This document shows positions 61,341-64,000 of a stretch of 64,000 bases of DNA, one piece after another. Position 1 is the stretch's first letter. The number at the start of each line of letters is the position of its first letter. Below the pieces are notes generated by a model. That model was not told where the DNA came from. It made no database searches and saw only the letters and a list, made by a program, of their open reading frames with translations. The stretch lies in NCBI GenBank assembly GCA_964556255.1, contig CAZKVQ010000001.1, positions 1 to 64,000 on the forward strand, given 5' to 3'. This stretch comes from JACJWR01 sp964556255. GTDB taxonomy: Bacteria > Actinomycetota > Actinomycetes > S36-B12 > UBA10799. The translations under genes and the position numbers were made by a program.

Positions 61341-62444
61341 ATGAACAGGTCGATGGTCGCTGCGTCGGTTGCCGGCGCTGGCCTTTTCGTCGGCCTGTGC
61401 GCGCTGCCCAACCAGGGGACGCCACCCGCAGCAGCCGGCTCGCAGGTGAACACCACCGACACTGAGGGCGGGAACGGTGTGTCCGGCGGCGGTTCGGAGG
61501 CACCAGGGCCTGCGAATTCCGTACCCCATGCCAAAGGTGTCCCCACAGCGAATCAAGTCTTGGCCGCCCTTAGGGCCTCCGGGGTGAAGTTGGTGGTGGA
61601 ACCCGGCTGGAACCTGGAATGGGATCTGCCGAATCGCCGCGCGGATTGGCGTCCGATCGGCGTCATGCTCCACCACACGGGCGCCGGCGTGCCCGGCAAT
61701 GCGCCCTCACGACAGTTCCTGCTCGACTACCGGTCACCGTCGCGACTCACCCGCTACGACGGGCTCACCGGCGGTCGCCGCGGATGCCACTTCCTGATCG
61801 GTCGCGATGGCACTGTCTACTTCATGCGGGCCACGCGCGGCCCACACGCCGGTACAGGTGGCCCCATGCAAGTGGGCCGAGACACCGTGACCGCCGACAA
61901 TGGCAACGGCCGTTTCTTCGGTATCGAGATCGAGAGCGCTGGCCATTCCAGCACCATCCACGCGGGCAGCAACTTCATCGACGGCTTCGGAGTCGACCAG
62001 GTCAACGCAACGACGAAGGTCACCGCAGCACTGTTGAATCTGATCAACCAGGGTCCGGACCACATCGTCGACCACAAGGCCTGGGCGCCCCACCGCAAGG
62101 TGGATCTCAACGGCACGATGCTGGCTGAGTTCCGCGCCCGGACAACGCGCCTGCTGACCCCGCCGGCCGTCACGGGACTGCGCGTGGCTGTCGGCCCAAG
62201 ACCCGGCGAATTGCGGGCCGTGTGGCGGGCCGCCCCCCGGGTCGGCGGCACCAAGAACCTCTACCTCGGTCGTCTCTCCGCACCCAACTCGACCACTCGA
62301 TGGTCGGGGTGGCTGCCGATCGACGGCACTTCTGTGGGCCTGGTCAGCATGAAGCCGGGCAACGTCTACCGGATCCAGATCCAGACGGTGAACAGCTTCG
62401 GGCGCTCCAAGGTGGTCACGCTCGCGTACCGCTACCCGGGCTGA
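61341..62444 (+). CDS. Secreted amidase_2-type N-acetylmuramoyl-L-alanine amidase
   Basis: 367 residues from ATG 61341 with GAGAGG upstream. The signal peptide is followed by a glycine/serine-rich linker. The amidase_2/PGRP core has IGVMLHHTGAG (first zinc histidine near 112), GCHFLIGRDGTVYFM, and HIVDHKAWAPHRKVD (remaining histidine ligand and catalytic region near 244-250). A C-terminal fibronectin-III-like domain (about 275-367) ends AYRYPG. The enzyme would cleave the muramoyl-alanine bond of peptidoglycan outside the cell. Confidence 0.87.
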   Translation: MNRSMVAASVAGAGLFVGLCALPNQGTPPAAAGSQVNTTDTEGGNGVSGGGSEAPGPANSVPHAKGVPTANQVLAALRASGVKLVVEPGWNLEWDLPNRRADWRPIGVMLHHTGAGVPGNAPSRQFLLDYRSPSRLTRYDGLTGGRRGCHFLIGRDGTVYFMRATRGPHAGTGGPMQVGRDTVTADNGNGRFFGIEIESAGHSSTIHAGSNFIDGFGVDQVNATTKVTAALLNLINQGPDHIVDHKAWAPHRKVDLNGTMLAEFRARTTRLLTPPAVTGLRVAVGPRPGELRAVWRAAPRVGGTKNLYLGRLSAPNSTTRWSGWLPIDGTSVGLVSMKPGNVYRIQIQTVNSFGRSKVVTLAYRYPG

Positions 62445-62522
62445 CCCAGCGAGTCACGTGCGACCTGAAGACCCCAAGGTTTGGCCTGCCGAACGCGGGT
62501 CCGTCGAACGCGACCGTTAGCC

Positions 62523-63653
62523 TCAGCCCGACTCGCTCGCCCAGACGGGCTTGGGTTTGGATCCGACGGGGATGAGCAGCGTCACCACGATCGCGATGAA
62601 CGCTCCGATGAGGGTGTCCAGACCTCGATACAACAGAGCCTCACCGAGCGGGGCGTCCACGTGGGCGTAGGCGATGACCGACACCATGCTTATCCCCAGG
62701 ACCGAGATCGCGTAGCTGCGCCGAAGGTAGGCGACGGTCAACACCAATCCGGCCGCAAGCACGAGGAACCTCGCCGGACCGGGCGGAACCACGCTGTCGA
62801 CGACGGTGAGGAAGATCATCGCCACGGCCGTACCGGCGAGCCGCTGCAGGACCTTATCTATGGTCAAGGGCGTAGCCGGGGGGATGAGGGCTATCAGGGT
62901 CATCAGCACCCATACGGCGTTGTGATCACCCGTGGCCGACATCACGAAGGCACCCACGCCCAGCCCGATGGCCGAACGCAGCGTGGTCCGGTGCAGTCGA
63001 CCCAGTTGCGGCTGGGGTAGCTGCACGAATCGGCGTTTCGACGGGGTGGTCGGGTTCGCAGCGTCGTCGGCTGGTGCTCCCGTGACGTCGGCTCGTGGCG
63101 GGGCGCGGTGTTTGGGTACCAGCGCGACAAGCGCCCGTAGCAGGACCGTGCAGAGCAGCATCACGGCGAAGCCGAGCAGGATGAAGCGCAGTGGCACGCC
63201 ACGTCCCGCACCGAACACCAGCGGGATGAAGAAGATGTACAGCAGCAACGTTCCCAGCGTGGCGAGCGGCTCGCCGTACCACGCCAGGACACCGGCGAGT
63301 ACCGCCATCCCGGCCAGGCTCAAGCCAGCGGCAATCGGTATCCCGCGGACCGCGACGGCGAGCAGCGTCAACGGCAGGGAAACCGCCGAGAATGCCACAG
63401 CACGAGCCAGGCCACTGCGGAGATTCCCGCCCAGCGACCCCATGAAGGCGAACATGCCGCCGAACAAAGCCGGCAATACGGCATGGGTGAGCCCGGCGGT
63501 CGGGTGCCCGGCGGCGAGAAGGGCGAACCTGATGGCGGCGAACAACACCACCACGTCCACGAGAACTGCGATCCCGGCCCGCAGCAGGACAGGGGTCGGT
63601 TGCGGACTCAGGGCTCCCCTCATGCGGGCGAGCGTCCTTCCGGAAGCGACCAT
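62523..63653 (-). CDS. FUSC-family membrane protein (short)
   Basis: 376 residues. Two blocks of TM helices (about 22-180 and 225-365) are separated by a proline/arginine-rich loop; the second block contains RTTLRSAIGLGVGAFV, NAVWVLMTLIALIPPATPLTIDKVLQRLAGTAVAM, characteristic of FUSC_2/aromatic acid exporter-like proteins. It is a shorter relative of the 678-residue protein at 29.4-31.5 kb and lacks its soluble tail. It diverges from the gene that runs off the window end across an inverted repeat. Confidence 0.8.
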   Translation of the reverse strand: MVASGRTLARMRGALSPQPTPVLLRAGIAVLVDVVVLFAAIRFALLAAGHPTAGLTHAVLPALFGGMFAFMGSLGGNLRSGLARAVAFSAVSLPLTLLAVAVRGIPIAAGLSLAGMAVLAGVLAWYGEPLATLGTLLLYIFFIPLVFGAGRGVPLRFILLGFAVMLLCTVLLRALVALVPKHRAPPRADVTGAPADDAANPTTPSKRRFVQLPQPQLGRLHRTTLRSAIGLGVGAFVMSATGDHNAVWVLMTLIALIPPATPLTIDKVLQRLAGTAVAMIFLTVVDSVVPPGPARFLVLAAGLVLTVAYLRRSYAISVLGISMVSVIAYAHVDAPLGEALLYRGLDTLIGAFIAIVVTLLIPVGSKPKPVWASESG

Positions 63654-63700
63654 GTCTCCACCCTGCCCTTATCCGTGGAACTTCGGAAGGGAACCGATCA

Positions 63701-63723
63701 TGCGAAACCGAATTGGGTTCGCA
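63701..63723. promoter_or_regulatory. Candidate operator between FUSC and DM13-like genes
   Basis: TGCGAAACC-N5-GGGTTCGCA: 9-bp arms with one mismatch, centred between the divergent starts at 63653 and 63776. It is plausible as a dimeric repressor site; the regulator is unknown. Confidence 0.5.
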
Positions 63724-63775
63724 CGCGTCAGAGCGGCTATCCGCGAGGCCGTGGCCAGCGACGAAGGAGTGGCGA

Positions 63776-64000
63776 ATGAGTACAGGTCGAACTCCAACCG
63801 ACGATGGGCGCACGGCCCCCACCGACGACCGACAGGCGGGGCCATCGAGGAGGCGCCGAACGAAGGTGTGGTGGATCCTCGGCGGGATCATCGTCGTCTT
63901 GGGTCTTATCGCGCTGCCGGTATTTCAGCCGTGGAAACTCGTTGTAGATCAGACCGTCAACGAGCCGCTGCCCACCGCTCCGACCGGTCCGGCGCCCGCC
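63776..64000 (+). CDS. Membrane-anchored protein, DM13-like N-terminus (3' end outside window)
   Basis: ATG 63776 has GAAGGAG eight bases upstream and opens a frame that is still open at the last base (75 codons seen). The sequence has a polar N-terminus, an arginine cluster (RRRRTK), one TM helix (about 32-50: WWILGGIIVVLGLIALPVF), then QPWKLVVDQTVNEPLP. That last segment resembles the juxtamembrane region of actinobacterial DM13-domain proteins, which are proposed to have a redox or electron-transfer role outside the membrane. The DM13 domain itself would lie beyond the window, so this is a tentative call. Confidence 0.6.
   Translation, partial: MSTGRTPTDDGRTAPTDDRQAGPSRRRRTKVWWILGGIIVVLGLIALPVFQPWKLVVDQTVNEPLPTAPTGPAPA

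Overview
The window is high-GC DNA (roughly two thirds G+C by eye) from an actinobacterium (Actinomycetota). It carries a DUF3151 protein, WS/DGAT, a DesA3-type desaturase with its ferredoxin-reductase partner, type II NADH dehydrogenase, a RipA/RipC-like NlpC/P60 peptidase, PPDK, PPK2 class I and an ECF sigma factor with a membrane extension. Many genes appear to have leaderless promoters: a TANNNT-like -10 box ends 6-7 nt before the start codon. Genus cannot be read from the sequence. I see no rRNA or tRNA gene, insertion sequence, prophage, integrase or CRISPR array. About 56 protein genes fill nearly all of the DNA, and no gene-free stretch exceeds 300 bases (the longest are about 240).

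Layout. 1-5.7 kb: end of an acyl-CoA dehydrogenase gene, an AIM24-like protein, a large membrane PAS-PAS-GGDEF-EAL protein and a small membrane protein. 5.7-13.9 kb: glpD and an amidohydrolase diverge, followed by DUF2207, LemA and a GH63-like glycosidase. 13.9-17.7 kb (minus): enoyl-CoA hydratase, FIST sensor and PAS-GGDEF-EAL, the last two overlapping by ATGA. 17.8-20 kb: a DHA2 efflux pump facing its likely TetR repressor. 20-24.9 kb (minus): NlpC/P60 peptidase, a YhgE/Pip-type membrane protein coupled to an ABC-ATPase-like protein that has lost its catalytic motifs, and rpiA. 24.9-35.7 kb: lipoprotein hydrolase, phosphopantetheinyl transferase, ppdK, FUSC protein, K+ channel, lipoprotein, DUF3151, WS/DGAT preceded by a tiny leaderless ORF, and an alpha/beta hydrolase. 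35.8-38.8 kb: five genes whose junctions all overlap (DUF4126, small protein, YhhN, ABC ATPase, ABC permease). 38.8-43.8 kb (minus): methyltransferase, cupin, ndh, GNAT, LtrA and NAD(P)-binding oxidoreductase, facing a MarR gene across a perfect 22-bp palindrome. 44.5-55.8 kb: PPK2, a Na+/H+ antiporter with a UBP zinc finger, exonuclease III, an ECF sigma factor fused to a zinc-finger/TM/proline-rich tail, zinc metallopeptidase, DHFR-like protein, GH76, ferredoxin reductase plus desaturase, and a NagZ-like lipoprotein. 55.8-64 kb: two divergent YtcJ-type amidohydrolases, an MFS transporter, an amidase_2 protein, a second FUSC protein, and the start of a DM13-like protein cut by the window end.

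Connections. Lipid metabolism recurs (acyl-CoA dehydrogenase, enoyl-CoA hydratase, WS/DGAT, desaturase). The promoter of the alpha/beta hydrolase at 35.7 kb and that of the reductase-desaturase pair at 52.4 kb share a 24-bp block differing at one base, inside large symmetric composite palindromes, so they probably belong to one regulon. Two c-di-GMP turnover proteins lie within 12 kb. The features most worth a second look are the pseudo-ABC/YhgE pair, the shared composite operator, the coupled leaderless mini-ORF before WS/DGAT, two genes that seem to start at CTG in a CTGA overlap, the fused ECF sigma factor, the FIST-GGDEF/EAL couple, and a probable frameshift at the K+ channel start.
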